From a bacterium (GTDB taxonomy: Bacteria; AUK180; JAQVHJ01), in the NCBI GenBank assembly GCA_028696285.1, contig JAQVHJ010000006.1, positions 1-17,878 of the forward strand: 17,878 bases of DNA, given 5' to 3'. A program made the translations under genes and the position numbers. The notes under the pieces were generated by a model. The model was not told the DNA's origin. It did no database searches and saw nothing but the letters and a program-made list of their open reading frames with translations. Each line of letters opens with the position of its first letter. Within the stretch, counting starts at the first letter, position 1. Shown one piece after another: positions 6,754-14,668 of this stretch.

Positions 6754-7046
6754 TTTTTTTAGGTGCCGGCCCATGACATATGACATTTAAGAAATTAAAG
6801 GTTTATAATTAGATCTATATTCCGAACAGAAGGGATGTTATGCAATAAAACAAATAAAAATTTTGATAATAAGAAAATTATTTTTAACAAACTTATTTAA
6901 ATATTTTATTCCCCATATTTCATCTGATTATCTTTAAAACTTAAAAAATTTCCCAATACACGCTCTTTTACTGATCTTGTTTTTAAAGAGATTCTATGAT
7001 TTAGAAATGAATTTCATGTCATATGTCATGGGCCGGCACCAAAAAA
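6754..7046. repeat. Non-coding cassette 2 with 25-bp perfect inverted terminal arms (GGTGCC ends)
   Basis: Arms 6762-6786 and 7016-7040 are exact reverse complements (25 of 25; GGTGCCGGCCCATGACATAT and five more bases). They are edged by a T-tract on the left (6754-6760) and AAAAAA on the right (7041-7046). The 229-nt AT-rich core holds no ORF with an RBS and does not resemble the core of cassette 1. The cassette separates the divergent promoters of the peroxiredoxin gene (-35 12 nt from the left GGTGCC) and of the gene at 7175 (-35 10 nt from the right GGCACC), leaving both intact. Confidence 0.8.
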
Positions 7047-7050
7047 TCTA

Positions 7051-7079
7051 TTGATTTTAAGTAAATATTTTTGTATAAT
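7051..7079 (+). promoter_or_regulatory. Sigma70-type promoter of the PDZ/BtrH-like and STAND-TPR operon
   Basis: TTGATT, 17-nt spacer, TATAAT, giving a leader of about 90 nt before the ATG at 7175. The leader has a weak GGGCAA/TTGCCC pair (7099-7104 and 7141-7146) followed by TTTT; with a 36-nt loop it is too weak to call an attenuator. Confidence 0.72.
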
Positions 7080-7174
7080 TATAGTTAGTTAAAAATCTGG
7101 GCAAAAAATTGTAATCTGATTGTTTTAAAAATGAAATGAATTGCCCTTTTAAAACTATAATTTAGGAGGGGGTC

Positions 7175-8419
7175 ATGAAGGGATTATTAATTACGGGGTT
7201 TCCGGAAAAATCTATCATGAAGGATGCCGGCGCACAGATAGACGATATCCTCACGCATTATAATGGTGATAAGATCCTTTCAATAAAGCATTTAGAAAAA
7301 TTAAAATCAGAAAATTCAAAAGAATTAGTTGAGGTCATACTGTTACGGAAAGATAAAGAAATCAAATTGAATATTTCTTCAGGATTTTTAGGGGTATTTC
7401 TTAAAGAGCTCATTCCTGAACATGGAATCAGTAAAGATGCTGTAATAATTGAAGGAATCGGGAAGCTTGGCTGGGGACTGGGTATGGAGAATTCATTTCT
7501 GGCCTGCATTTATTTAATGGAGAGAAAATTCGGCAAGCTGGATAATTACATAGATGTATTGGGTCTCTCCGGCTACGGGTTTCGGTTCATGTTCCACCCT
7601 GATTTCTGCTCAAGCGCTCCGGATGCTACAGTTCCCAGAAATGTTGGAGCAGAACTTTTGGCCAAACTCGGATATAAATATGCGTGTTATTATTTAGACA
7701 CAGAGCTTAAAACAGAAGATAAAAGGAAAAGGAGCAGGAAAGCATTGCGTGAGATAATTAAGGAAAGCATTTTAAGCGGTTGGCCCGTTTTCGCGATTGA
7801 TTTAATTCAGGTTCCTGAGTGGGGATTGATTACAGGGTTTCAAAATCACGCAAACGACTTTTTCTGCAGAACATACTTTGATAAGACAGAAGGTTATGAG
7901 ATCGCAGAGAAATTTCCCTGGTCAATTTTAGTGATAGTAGAGAAAGATAATGTTGATCTTGTTCCCCTCTTTAAAAAATCTCTTCAAATTGCAAAAGAAA
8001 TGTATCAAACAAAATCATATGAGGAATATTTCTCGGGGCTTGAAGCATGTAATTATCTTCAGGAAAAATTAAAAGACTCTGTCTTTTTTGAAAATTCAAC
8101 CGATGAAGAAAAGCTTAATAAAATGCATGCGAACTGGTGGATTTATGTTAGTCTTCTTGAAGCCCGAGCTTTAAATATCGATTATCTCCGGAACAACAAA
8201 GATAAATTTGGCATGCCCGAAGAAACAATTGAAAAAATTATCCTATTACTGAATAAAGAGGTGAATATTTTAAAGGAAGGTATGCCGTATGTTCCTTCCC
8301 ATTGGGTCAATCCGGATATAAAAATCTGGACGCAAAATCTTCGAAATAACCAGGCAAAGATAATTGAGCGATTTGCAGATTGTGAAAAAAGTATTTCAGA
8401 ATATCTGAATATTATATAG
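7175..8419 (+). CDS. PDZ-like domain plus BtrH/C39-like (papain-fold) protein, function unknown
   Basis: The 414-residue product has a PDZ-like N-terminus: GLLITGFPEKS, then KDAGAQIDDILTHYNGDKI (16-34), then VEVILLRKDKEIKLNI and FLGVFL to about residue 76. Next comes a domain like the BtrH N-terminal/C39-like papain-type fold: WGLGMENSFLACIYLMERKF (100-119, Cys111), VLGLSGYGFRFMFHPDFC, then GWPVFAIDLIQVPEWGLITG (202-221) and a YFDKTEGYE strand. The histidine usually expected in the last strand region is not evident (PEWGLITGF), so it may be an inactive peptidase or an acyl-transfer/binding module. The rest to 414 is helical. No signal peptide. A strong SD (GGAGGGGG) precedes the ATG. The STAND ATPase gene follows 20 nt downstream, so the two probably work together. 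Confidence 0.55.
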   Translation: MKGLLITGFPEKSIMKDAGAQIDDILTHYNGDKILSIKHLEKLKSENSKELVEVILLRKDKEIKLNISSGFLGVFLKELIPEHGISKDAVIIEGIGKLGWGLGMENSFLACIYLMERKFGKLDNYIDVLGLSGYGFRFMFHPDFCSSAPDATVPRNVGAELLAKLGYKYACYYLDTELKTEDKRKRSRKALREIIKESILSGWPVFAIDLIQVPEWGLITGFQNHANDFFCRTYFDKTEGYEIAEKFPWSILVIVEKDNVDLVPLFKKSLQIAKEMYQTKSYEEYFSGLEACNYLQEKLKDSVFFENSTDEEKLNKMHANWWIYVSLLEARALNIDYLRNNKDKFGMPEETIEKIILLLNKEVNILKEGMPYVPSHWVNPDIKIWTQNLRNNQAKIIERFADCEKSISEYLNII

Positions 8420-8439
8420 ATTAAATTCCGGAGCTATAG

Positions 8440-11148
8440 ATGAAAAAGAAGGAATATATCTCCAAATCAATTTTAATTGGGAGAGACAGAGAATTAACCT
8501 TTCTTAAAAATGCTGTTTTAAAATCTGAATTTGAGAAATCTCATCTTATCACCATCTCCGGAATGGAAGGTATGGGAAAATCTTACCTGGTTCAATCTTT
8601 CTTATCAGAATTAAAACCATCTTATTCGAAATTATTTACAGCAGGAATCAGAAATTTTGAAAAAGAAAAGTATTACGGTTTACGGAATCTTTTAAGGTCT
8701 TTCTGGAACATCAATGATATTTCAACTTCAGATTCAAGCGAAATTATTGAAGAATATTTCAGGAAAAATCTAATCATCTCTTTTACAAAACCTTATATTA
8801 AATGGTTTCTTGGGATTCCCCTGACTGAGAGGGAACAAGTTTTTCTTGATAACCTGAAGCAAAAAGATAAACAGGATTTAACAGAAGGGGGTATTTTAAA
8901 TCTGATTAATTATATTGCCAATGAAACTTCTCTTGTAATATGTATTGACGGGTATCATTGGTTAGATTTTCAAACTAAAAATTTTATAGAACTTCTTGCC
9001 AAGGTAAAAAGAAATAAAAACATTCTCATAATAATTACATCAAGAGACGATCTTGAAAATGATTTTCAAAAGTTGGAAAAGCATCAACTGAATTTGGGGC
9101 CTTTAACATCATCGGAGATTAAAACTTGGCTGACAAGACATTTCAAGTGCAGTACTGTAAAAAAAGAGGTTCTTTCTTTTCTTGTTAAGAGGTCGGAGGG
9201 AAACCCATTATTCCTTTTACATTTATCAGAATATTTACATGAAAAAGGAGCTCTTGAAATAGAAAATAATTCCATAATCCTTAAAGGAAAAACTGAATCT
9301 ATTCCTGATGATATATCGAAAGTAATTCTTCGCAGAATAAGATTGCTCCCGAAATCTCAACAGCAGATATTGACCATATCAGCAATAATCGGGAATGAAT
9401 TCAATCTTGATTTTCTTCAACAATTAAATCCCTGCTGTGATACGTTCGAAATAGAAACGCTGATTAAAAAAGGTTTTCTTGATTCAAAAATAATGAGAAC
9501 CGAAAAAATACACATTTCTTTGCAGCATCCCATAATAAAAAATATTATTTATAAAAACATCCCGGCAAAACTCAAGAAGGAAAATCATAATCGTGTTGCA
9601 GAACTTCTTGAGAAGGAACTTCACGAAAAACATTCTGAGCTTTATGACATTACAGCAATGCATTACATGGAAGCAGGAAGAATAAAGGAATTTCTCCGGC
9701 TTTCATTAATCAGCGGTAAAAGGAAGCTTATAGAATTTAATCTGACCGGAGCTGAAAATATTTATTCTGCGATTCTGAAGTTTAGTAAAAAGAATCCTGA
9801 TGCGCATTATGGTTTATGCGAAACTTTTTATAAACAGGGAAAATATGATTCCGCATTAAAATTGGTAAATAAAATAATTTATCACACAGATAAAGAAATG
9901 GTATTTTCAGGAAAACTTCTTAAGGTTAATATCTTTATAAAAACAGGTAAATACCGTTTTGCAGAAAAGCTTCTGACGGAAATAGAGAAAGAAGTTGCCG
10001 GGGAAAAGGATTACCGGGAAAAACTTCTGAAGATACTTGATACCAAGGGTGACCTCGAAAGGATTTTAGGAAAATATACTGCTGCTGAAGAATATTTTTT
10101 GGATTCTCTTAAATTAAAAATAATCTTATTCGGAGAAAACGATCTTGAAACGGGAGAAGGTTATCAAAACCTTGGAGTAATCTATAGAAATCTCGGTAAA
10201 TTCAAGGAATCCGAAGAATTTCTTAATAAATCACTTAAAATAAAAAGAGTTAATCTTGGAGAAAAGCATCCTGAAATTGCTTCGATCTATCATAACCTTG
10301 GGACACTATACTGGAATCAGGGGGATTTCAACAAAGCAAAAGAATTCCTTGAAAAATCACTTGATTTAAAAAGGGTGATTTATGGAGAAACTCATCAGTC
10401 AATAGCTGCAGGATATCTGAATACCGGTGTTATTTTCTGGAATATGCGGGAATTCGAATCAGCTCTTACCTATTACTTCCGGGCATTAGAGATTTGGAAA
10501 AAATTTTTCGGGGAACTTCATCCTAATATTGCCGCGTGCTATTATAATATCGGATTGACATATTTAAGTTCAGGGCTTTATTCAGATGCAGAAGAGAATA
10601 TTAATAAAGCACTTAAAATATCATCAAGGATTTTGAAAAAGGATCATCCTGAAATTATTAAACTTCACCAGGCTATCGGAGTTGTTAATTTAAACATGCA
10701 CAAATTCAAGGCCGCAGAAAAAAACCTTAAGAAAGCATTGGATATATATAAAAAAGATCCGGAAAAGAACTTTTGGAAAATCTTTGATAATACTCTAAGT
10801 TTATGTTCATTGTATATTGAATCAGGAAACATAAAAAAAGCTGAAATTATGTATCGTGATTCCGAAAAATATTTAAAGGAAAAAGATCCCGAACAATATC
10901 CTGCCTTTTTCTTCCGATTTTATTATCTCACGTTTCTATTAAAGAAAAATGCCGGGGTTGATATTGAAGAATTAAAATCAATTGCATCTAAAATATTCAA
11001 TCTCATTGAAAAAATTAAAGGACATCCATTTCTATATGATTTTTACAAAAATGCTGCAGCCGTCGCTTTGTTTGTTAACGAACCTGAGATTGCAAAGAAA
11101 TTTCTCAATAAAGGAACCTCCAATGTATTATTACAGAAGCATAAATGA
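8440..11148 (+). CDS. STAND-type AAA ATPase with C-terminal kinesin-light-chain-like TPR array
   Basis: The 902-residue product starts with an AAA_16/STAND ATPase: entry motif ILIGRDRELTFL (11-22), Walker A GMEGMGKS (41-48), Walker B LVICIDGYHWLD (D170), sensor-like ILIIITSRDD, then a LxxRSEGNPLFL-type motif (VKRSEGNPLFLLHLSEYLHE) and a winged-helix-like stretch to about residue 400. From about 430 it is helical repeats. Five 42-residue TPRs of the kinesin-light-chain type are in exact register at G565, G607, G649, G691 and K733, each with HPEIA..Y.NLG-like cores. No kinase, HTH or other output domain is fused, unlike PknK or MalT/LuxR-type relatives. The upstream papain-fold protein, 20 nt away, may be the output. 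A weak SD (GGAG) lies upstream. Probably an oligomerising signal-sensing switch. Confidence 0.82.
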   Translation: MKKKEYISKSILIGRDRELTFLKNAVLKSEFEKSHLITISGMEGMGKSYLVQSFLSELKPSYSKLFTAGIRNFEKEKYYGLRNLLRSFWNINDISTSDSSEIIEEYFRKNLIISFTKPYIKWFLGIPLTEREQVFLDNLKQKDKQDLTEGGILNLINYIANETSLVICIDGYHWLDFQTKNFIELLAKVKRNKNILIIITSRDDLENDFQKLEKHQLNLGPLTSSEIKTWLTRHFKCSTVKKEVLSFLVKRSEGNPLFLLHLSEYLHEKGALEIENNSIILKGKTESIPDDISKVILRRIRLLPKSQQQILTISAIIGNEFNLDFLQQLNPCCDTFEIETLIKKGFLDSKIMRTEKIHISLQHPIIKNIIYKNIPAKLKKENHNRVAELLEKELHEKHSELYDITAMHYMEAGRIKEFLRLSLISGKRKLIEFNLTGAENIYSAILKFSKKNPDAHYGLCETFYKQGKYDSALKLVNKIIYHTDKEMVFSGKLLKVNIFIKTGKYRFAEKLLTEIEKEVAGEKDYREKLLKILDTKGDLERILGKYTAAEEYFLDSLKLKIILFGENDLETGEGYQNLGVIYRNLGKFKESEEFLNKSLKIKRVNLGEKHPEIASIYHNLGTLYWNQGDFNKAKEFLEKSLDLKRVIYGETHQSIAAGYLNTGVIFWNMREFESALTYYFRALEIWKKFFGELHPNIAACYYNIGLTYLSSGLYSDAEENINKALKISSRILKKDHPEIIKLHQAIGVVNLNMHKFKAAEKNLKKALDIYKKDPEKNFWKIFDNTLSLCSLYIESGNIKKAEIMYRDSEKYLKEKDPEQYPAFFFRFYYLTFLLKKNAGVDIEELKSIASKIFNLIEKIKGHPFLYDFYKNAAAVALFVNEPEIAKKFLNKGTSNVLLQKHK

Positions 11149-11329
11149 TTTTAAAATTAGAAAAATTTCATGATTAAATTCGGTGTTTTTTTTCTTTTCC
11201 GTTGATTAATTGCAGAAATTGCGGAAGACTCTTAAACAGGATAAAGAATTAGAGCTGTGGTTTAATTTTCTGTTCGAAACATAAAATGAGATCTCGATTA
11301 TTATGATAAATATTGCTTTTTAAAATTAA

Positions 11330-11674
11330 ATGGATTCATCTATGACAAATGAAGAGATTGAAAAGATCGTCCTGAAATACATCCATCAGGAAACAGGCTT
11401 CGGACCAGAACTCAGGCCACGATGTGAATTTGAAGATCTGTACCTTATTAAAATTTCAGAAGAGATTGACGCTAGCGTTCTCATTGAGTTCCGCTATGAT
11501 TTTGATGAGGATGGTTTTTCACAATATGACAAGACCATTATTTTTAAGGGTGAATTGAAAATCCTACCTAATAGAACATTGGAAGAAATCTCTTTTTATA
11601 TAATTCACCTGGGTGTCGACTCTAAGGGTCCCCGGTCAAAAAGAAAATTTGAATATAAAGAGGGATTATTTTGA
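11330..11674 (+). CDS. Hypothetical protein, 114 residues
   Basis: I do not recognise this acidic, soluble-looking protein. It has a helical start (MTNEEIEKIVLKYIHQETG) and then beta-rich segments (DLYLIKISEEIDASVLIEFR, KTIIFKGELKIL), with no signal peptide, membrane segment or cysteine pair beyond a lone Cys. The start is uncertain: ATG at 11330 and at 11342 are in frame and neither has a clear SD. Its TGA overlaps the TTG of the small ORF at 11671, so the genes 11330-12023 look translationally coupled. It is the first gene after the STAND operon, separated by 181 nt in which I see no good promoter. Confidence 0.55.
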   Translation: MDSSMTNEEIEKIVLKYIHQETGFGPELRPRCEFEDLYLIKISEEIDASVLIEFRYDFDEDGFSQYDKTIIFKGELKILPNRTLEEISFYIIHLGVDSKGPRSKRKFEYKEGLF

Positions 11675-11790
11675 AGATTAAAATTTCTGATGTAAGGCAA
11701 TTTGATTTCGGGAAACAAGGGATTCAAATCAATAAAAATATATTCATCTTTTTAGGAGTAAAAATATTTAAACATCAACAAGGAATATAA
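11671..11790 (+). CDS. Small coupled ORF, 39 residues, hypothetical
   Basis: A TTG at 11671 overlaps the stop of the preceding gene, and its own TAA (11788-11790) shares a base with the ATG of the next gene (TAATG). AGAGGGA lies about 6 nt before the TTG. The peptide begins MKIKISDVRQFDFGKQ and contains a hydrophobic KNIFIFLGVKIF stretch. It fills the gap between its neighbours exactly, which is the main argument that it is translated; a relic or chance frame is the alternative. No family recognised. Confidence 0.42.
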   Translation: MKIKISDVRQFDFGKQGIQINKNIFIFLGVKIFKHQQGI

Positions 11791-12023
11791 TGGGTGATTA
11801 TAAGGAATACACAAAAGTTTCAGACACTCCTCTTCTCGCAAAGGAAGGTTGGAAAGAAATAAAAAATATCAAGTCAATTAAATGCGGTCACTGCGGGAGC
11901 TTGAATACTGTTTGTATTTACAGGTATGAAATTGGAAGTATTATCTGCGCAACAATAAACGAGGAATTCTTGTGCAGAGACTGCGGTAAATTTACGTCAT
12001 ATTACCTGGAATATGAATCGTAA
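11790..12023 (+). CDS. Small zinc-ribbon protein, 77 residues
   Basis: The product has two CxxC knuckles, C32-GH-C35 and C62-RD-C65, with CGHCGS and CRDCGK typical of zinc ribbons that bind one Zn ion structurally. There is no membrane segment or enzyme motif, so its role is unknown; zinc ribbons of this kind often mediate nucleic-acid or protein contacts. AAGGA precedes the ATG by 6 nt, and the start overlaps the stop of the 39-residue ORF (TAATG). A separate promoter follows before the next gene. Confidence 0.62.
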   Translation: MGDYKEYTKVSDTPLLAKEGWKEIKNIKSIKCGHCGSLNTVCIYRYEIGSIICATINEEFLCRDCGKFTSYYLEYES

Positions 12024-12098
12024 AAGGTGCAGCACTCTTACTTCTTTCTTGAAATAAATTTTATCTATTTATTTTAAATAAAATGTTAAAATAATAAT

Positions 12099-12127
12099 TT
12101 GACTTTTTATATTATTTTAGATATAAT
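12099..12127 (+). promoter_or_regulatory. Sigma70-type promoter of the zinc-ribbon membrane protein gene
   Basis: TTGACT, 17-nt spacer, TATAAT; the predicted transcript start is about 30 nt before the ATG at 12164. Confidence 0.78.
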
Positions 12128-12163
12128 AATATAATAATTATTCTTAATTAAGGAAGGAATTAC

Positions 12164-12640
12164 ATGAAAAATAACCGTAAGAAAGATGTGGTGGATTCGG
12201 GTAAAATTCAAAGCCTTATACAAACTCTGAAAACACAAAAATTCCTGACTACTACTGACTTGAATATTATAACTGAAGAATATAATAAGAGAGCTGAAAA
12301 GCAATTTCCCTGGATGTTCTGGACAATAGCGATCAGCGTTGGACTTGTGGTAACCTCTGTAATTTTACTTGCTTCTAAAAATTCAATCGCTATACTGTTT
12401 ACATTCTATTCATTATTGTTTATTATTGGCGCAAATACCTGGTTAGCTTTTTACTTATCAAAGTGTCCGTATTGCAATAAATCCTTTGCTAAAAAGAGCA
12501 AGACATACATAACTTCAGAAGATTATAATTATACCTCCACGAATCAAGACGGAAGTACATATTCCGGAACCAGACGTACAAAACTTTACTGTATTAAATG
12601 TAAATACTGCGGAAAAGAATGGGTAACATTCAGCGGGTAA
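12164..12640 (+). CDS. Membrane protein with C-terminal zinc ribbon, hypothetical
   Basis: The 158-residue product has a charged N-terminal region (1-45), two predicted membrane helices (about 48-68, FWTIAISVGLVVTSVILLA; about 73-96, IAILFTFYSLLFIIGANTW) and a cytosolic-type zinc ribbon made of C101-PY-C104 and C143-IK-C146-KY-C149. The loop between knuckles is Ser/Thr/Tyr-rich (TSTNQDGSTYSGT). I recognise no specific family. AAGGAAGG is the SD. It has its own promoter (12099-12127) and may be cotranscribed with the secreted amidase gene 43 nt downstream. A second zinc-ribbon gene lies just upstream, but their sequences are not clearly related. Confidence 0.65.
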   Translation: MKNNRKKDVVDSGKIQSLIQTLKTQKFLTTTDLNIITEEYNKRAEKQFPWMFWTIAISVGLVVTSVILLASKNSIAILFTFYSLLFIIGANTWLAFYLSKCPYCNKSFAKKSKTYITSEDYNYTSTNQDGSTYSGTRRTKLYCIKCKYCGKEWVTFSG

Positions 12641-12683
12641 TTTTAGAAACCCTTTACTTAATAGTATTTAATTTGGAGGAATT

Positions 12684-13724
12684 ATGAAGATGTTCAGATG
12701 TTTACTTATTGTTATCTCTGTTATTTTATTTTTTTCTTCCCCGATTTATTCATGCAGTTCCTTTGTTCTTAAATCGGATAATATCCTGATATTCGGAACC
12801 AATTATGATAATGATATTTACCCCGGCCAGATTTTTATTAATAAAAAGGGCATAAAGAAGACGGGGTGGGAACCGGGAACAACAGGAGAAGTGGCAGAAT
12901 GGGTATCAAAATACGGGAGTGTCACATTCAACGTTGCAGGTTACCAATTACCCTGGGCAGGGATGAATGAAAAAGGATTGGTAATAAGTACCATGGCTCT
13001 CGGTGAAACAAAAAATCCCGCTCCCGATGAAAGGCCGCCCCTTGTATCTGCATACTGGATGCAGTATATCTTTGACACCTGTGCAACAGTAGATGATGTA
13101 ATTGCATCCGATAAAATTGTAAAAATAAAGGATACCGTTGATCATTACCTTATTTGCGATGCAGAAGGTAATATTGCTGTTATAGAATTCCTTGAAGGGA
13201 AAATGGTTGTTCACAAACAGGATTCACTCCCGATAAAAGCCTTAACCAATAGTGTATATTCCCAATGTGTTTCTGAATGGAATGACGGAAGACTTGTGAA
13301 GGGAAACAATTCAAAAAAACGCCTGGCCAAAGTCCAAAAAATGCTTTCTGACTTCCAGCCAAATAAAAATATCTCACCCGTTTCCTATTCATTTAATATC
13401 CTTAAAACGGTCGATGCTGGTAGATATACTCGTTGGAGTATTGTCTTTGATATTCAGAACAGAATGATCTATTTTAAAACATATAAAAACAAAAAAGAAT
13501 GTTACATAAATTTTGATAAGAATGATTACGGCTGTGAAACCCCGGCATTAATGATGGATATCCATTCAAAACAGAAAGGTGATGTTACCGGGAATTTAAA
13601 GGAATTGGATAAGAATGAATGCCTTAAACATTTTAAACGGTTTATAAGGGAATATGAACTTGAAATGTCTGAAGAGGAGATAGAAAAGCTGTTTAACATG
13701 TTTATTACATTTCCATGTGATTAA
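12684..13724 (+). CDS. Secreted Ntn hydrolase, choloylglycine hydrolase / linear amide C-N hydrolase family
   Basis: The 346-residue product belongs to the family of bile-salt hydrolases and penicillin V acylases, which cut linear amide bonds with an N-terminal Cys. A signal peptide (1-23, ending SSPIYS) is followed directly by C24-SSF, so signal cleavage would itself free the nucleophile. The family loop GRNxDW appears as G38-TNYD42: Asp42 is kept but the Arg is Thr39. GMNEKGLVIS, LTNS (N189) and R247-YT-R250-W match the family oxyanion and Arg positions. The IYSC segment could also be read as a lipobox. GGAGG lies a few bases before the ATG. The substrate is unknown; Arg loss suggests it is not a typical bile-salt hydrolase. 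Confidence 0.82.
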   Translation: MKMFRCLLIVISVILFFSSPIYSCSSFVLKSDNILIFGTNYDNDIYPGQIFINKKGIKKTGWEPGTTGEVAEWVSKYGSVTFNVAGYQLPWAGMNEKGLVISTMALGETKNPAPDERPPLVSAYWMQYIFDTCATVDDVIASDKIVKIKDTVDHYLICDAEGNIAVIEFLEGKMVVHKQDSLPIKALTNSVYSQCVSEWNDGRLVKGNNSKKRLAKVQKMLSDFQPNKNISPVSYSFNILKTVDAGRYTRWSIVFDIQNRMIYFKTYKNKKECYINFDKNDYGCETPALMMDIHSKQKGDVTGNLKELDKNECLKHFKRFIREYELEMSEEEIEKLFNMFITFPCD

Positions 13725-13819
13725 GATTTTTATTATACTCTTATTAATTTCTGTTATTGATTTGTTATAATATTTTGAGTTGTTAATATATATTTTATTC
13801 TGAAGTATTGTGGGTGATC

Positions 13820-14374
13820 TTATTCCCAAGTGGTTGTAAATACAACAACTTTTTTCCCGTCTTTTTTTGTTACTTCATACCGGCTTCTTGCATTCTTTCC
13901 TCCGGCAAGCTCTGTTCCCCTTTGGAGATATCCCCTCACCCTCTTCAAATGCAATTCATCCATTTCACTAAAACTCTTCATTTCAAAAACGAGATTTCCT
14001 ATAGTGGTATCTGTCAAAACGATCTCACTCTCATCGTAATATCTTTTGAATGCCCATAAACCCAGCCTTAATATCACTTTCGGTGTTCCTAATTTATAAA
14101 AAAATGACATGATTGTTGAACGGTCATGTTCGGCAGTAAAAGCCCCCAACTCTGAAGCATATTCATCATCACCGTTTCCATAAAGGTCTATTATTATTCT
14201 TGTAATATGAATGAATAGTGAATAAGGATACCATATAGACTTGCATATACCAAATTCAAAATAACCTTTCTCTTCCTCTGTGAGTTCATTTAAAACACGC
14301 TTAACGCCTTCGTTGCCAAATTTATCATGAATCAGATCTATTGAACTCTTAATTGCCAATCCCTTTACATTCAT
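13820..14374 (-). CDS. TIGR02265/DUF2378-like protein, function unknown
   Basis: The 184-residue soluble protein has the layout of the TIGR02265 (DUF2378) family known mainly from myxobacteria and distantly like heme-NO-binding/V4R folds: opening VKGLAIKSSIDLIHDKFG, EGVKRVLNELTEEE, then IWYPYSLFIHITRIIIDLYG (47-66), ASELGAF, a FYKLGTPKVIL helix, and a C-terminal LAGGKNARSRYEVTKKDGKK strand pair ending in TTTWE. No heme or metal ligand can be assigned, and the paired cysteines of V4R domains are absent. AAGGA lies about 9 nt before the ATG. A TTGAAA/TAATAA pair upstream is a weak promoter candidate. It converges on the amidase gene. The family call is from memory of the pattern. Confidence 0.55.
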   Translation of the reverse strand: MNVKGLAIKSSIDLIHDKFGNEGVKRVLNELTEEEKGYFEFGICKSIWYPYSLFIHITRIIIDLYGNGDDEYASELGAFTAEHDRSTIMSFFYKLGTPKVILRLGLWAFKRYYDESEIVLTDTTIGNLVFEMKSFSEMDELHLKRVRGYLQRGTELAGGKNARSRYEVTKKDGKKVVVFTTTWE

Positions 14375-14668
14375 TTAATAATCCTTTGTCATAATAATAT
14401 TATTATTATCCTTTTTTTTTAATTTCAACCGAAAAAAATGTGTCTGTAAATAAGAGCCCAATTACCTTCCGGATATTAATTTTATTTAATTTGTTATTTT
14501 TTTCTTTAATAATTTATTATTGTTTAATCTTTTTTGAAATAATTTAATTTCTTACCAACAGTATTATAAGTTAAGATTGGTATCTAAGTTAATGTTAAAT
14601 ACTTTAAATTTTTACCTAAACTGTCTTCATTTGATACCCGATAAAAATTAAATTCCCCTTCTCGTTTT
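14375..14668. other. AT-rich intergenic stretch, no gene seen
   Basis: It holds the leader of the 13820-14374 gene and the 3' side of the msr gene. I see no ORF with an RBS, no terminator hairpin with a U-run and no RNA gene. TAAGTTAA occurs twice near 14568 and 14585, too short to interpret. Confidence 0.6.

Noticed and set aside
5358..7046. CRISPR array
   Set aside because: The repeats are paired inverted arms about 230 nt apart, not regular direct repeats with short spacers.
7099..7150. Attenuator in the leader of the 7175 gene
   Set aside because: Only a 6-bp stem with a 36-nt loop before TTTT; not convincing.
11210..11284. 24-codon TTG frame between the STAND gene and the 11330 gene (begins LQKLRKTLKQDKELELW)
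   Set aside because: Protein-like composition, but too short, no SD and no coupling; possibly a relic.
14553..14600. Short TAAGTTAA direct repeats and a TACCAA/TTGGTA pair
   Set aside because: Too short and AT-rich to separate from chance.
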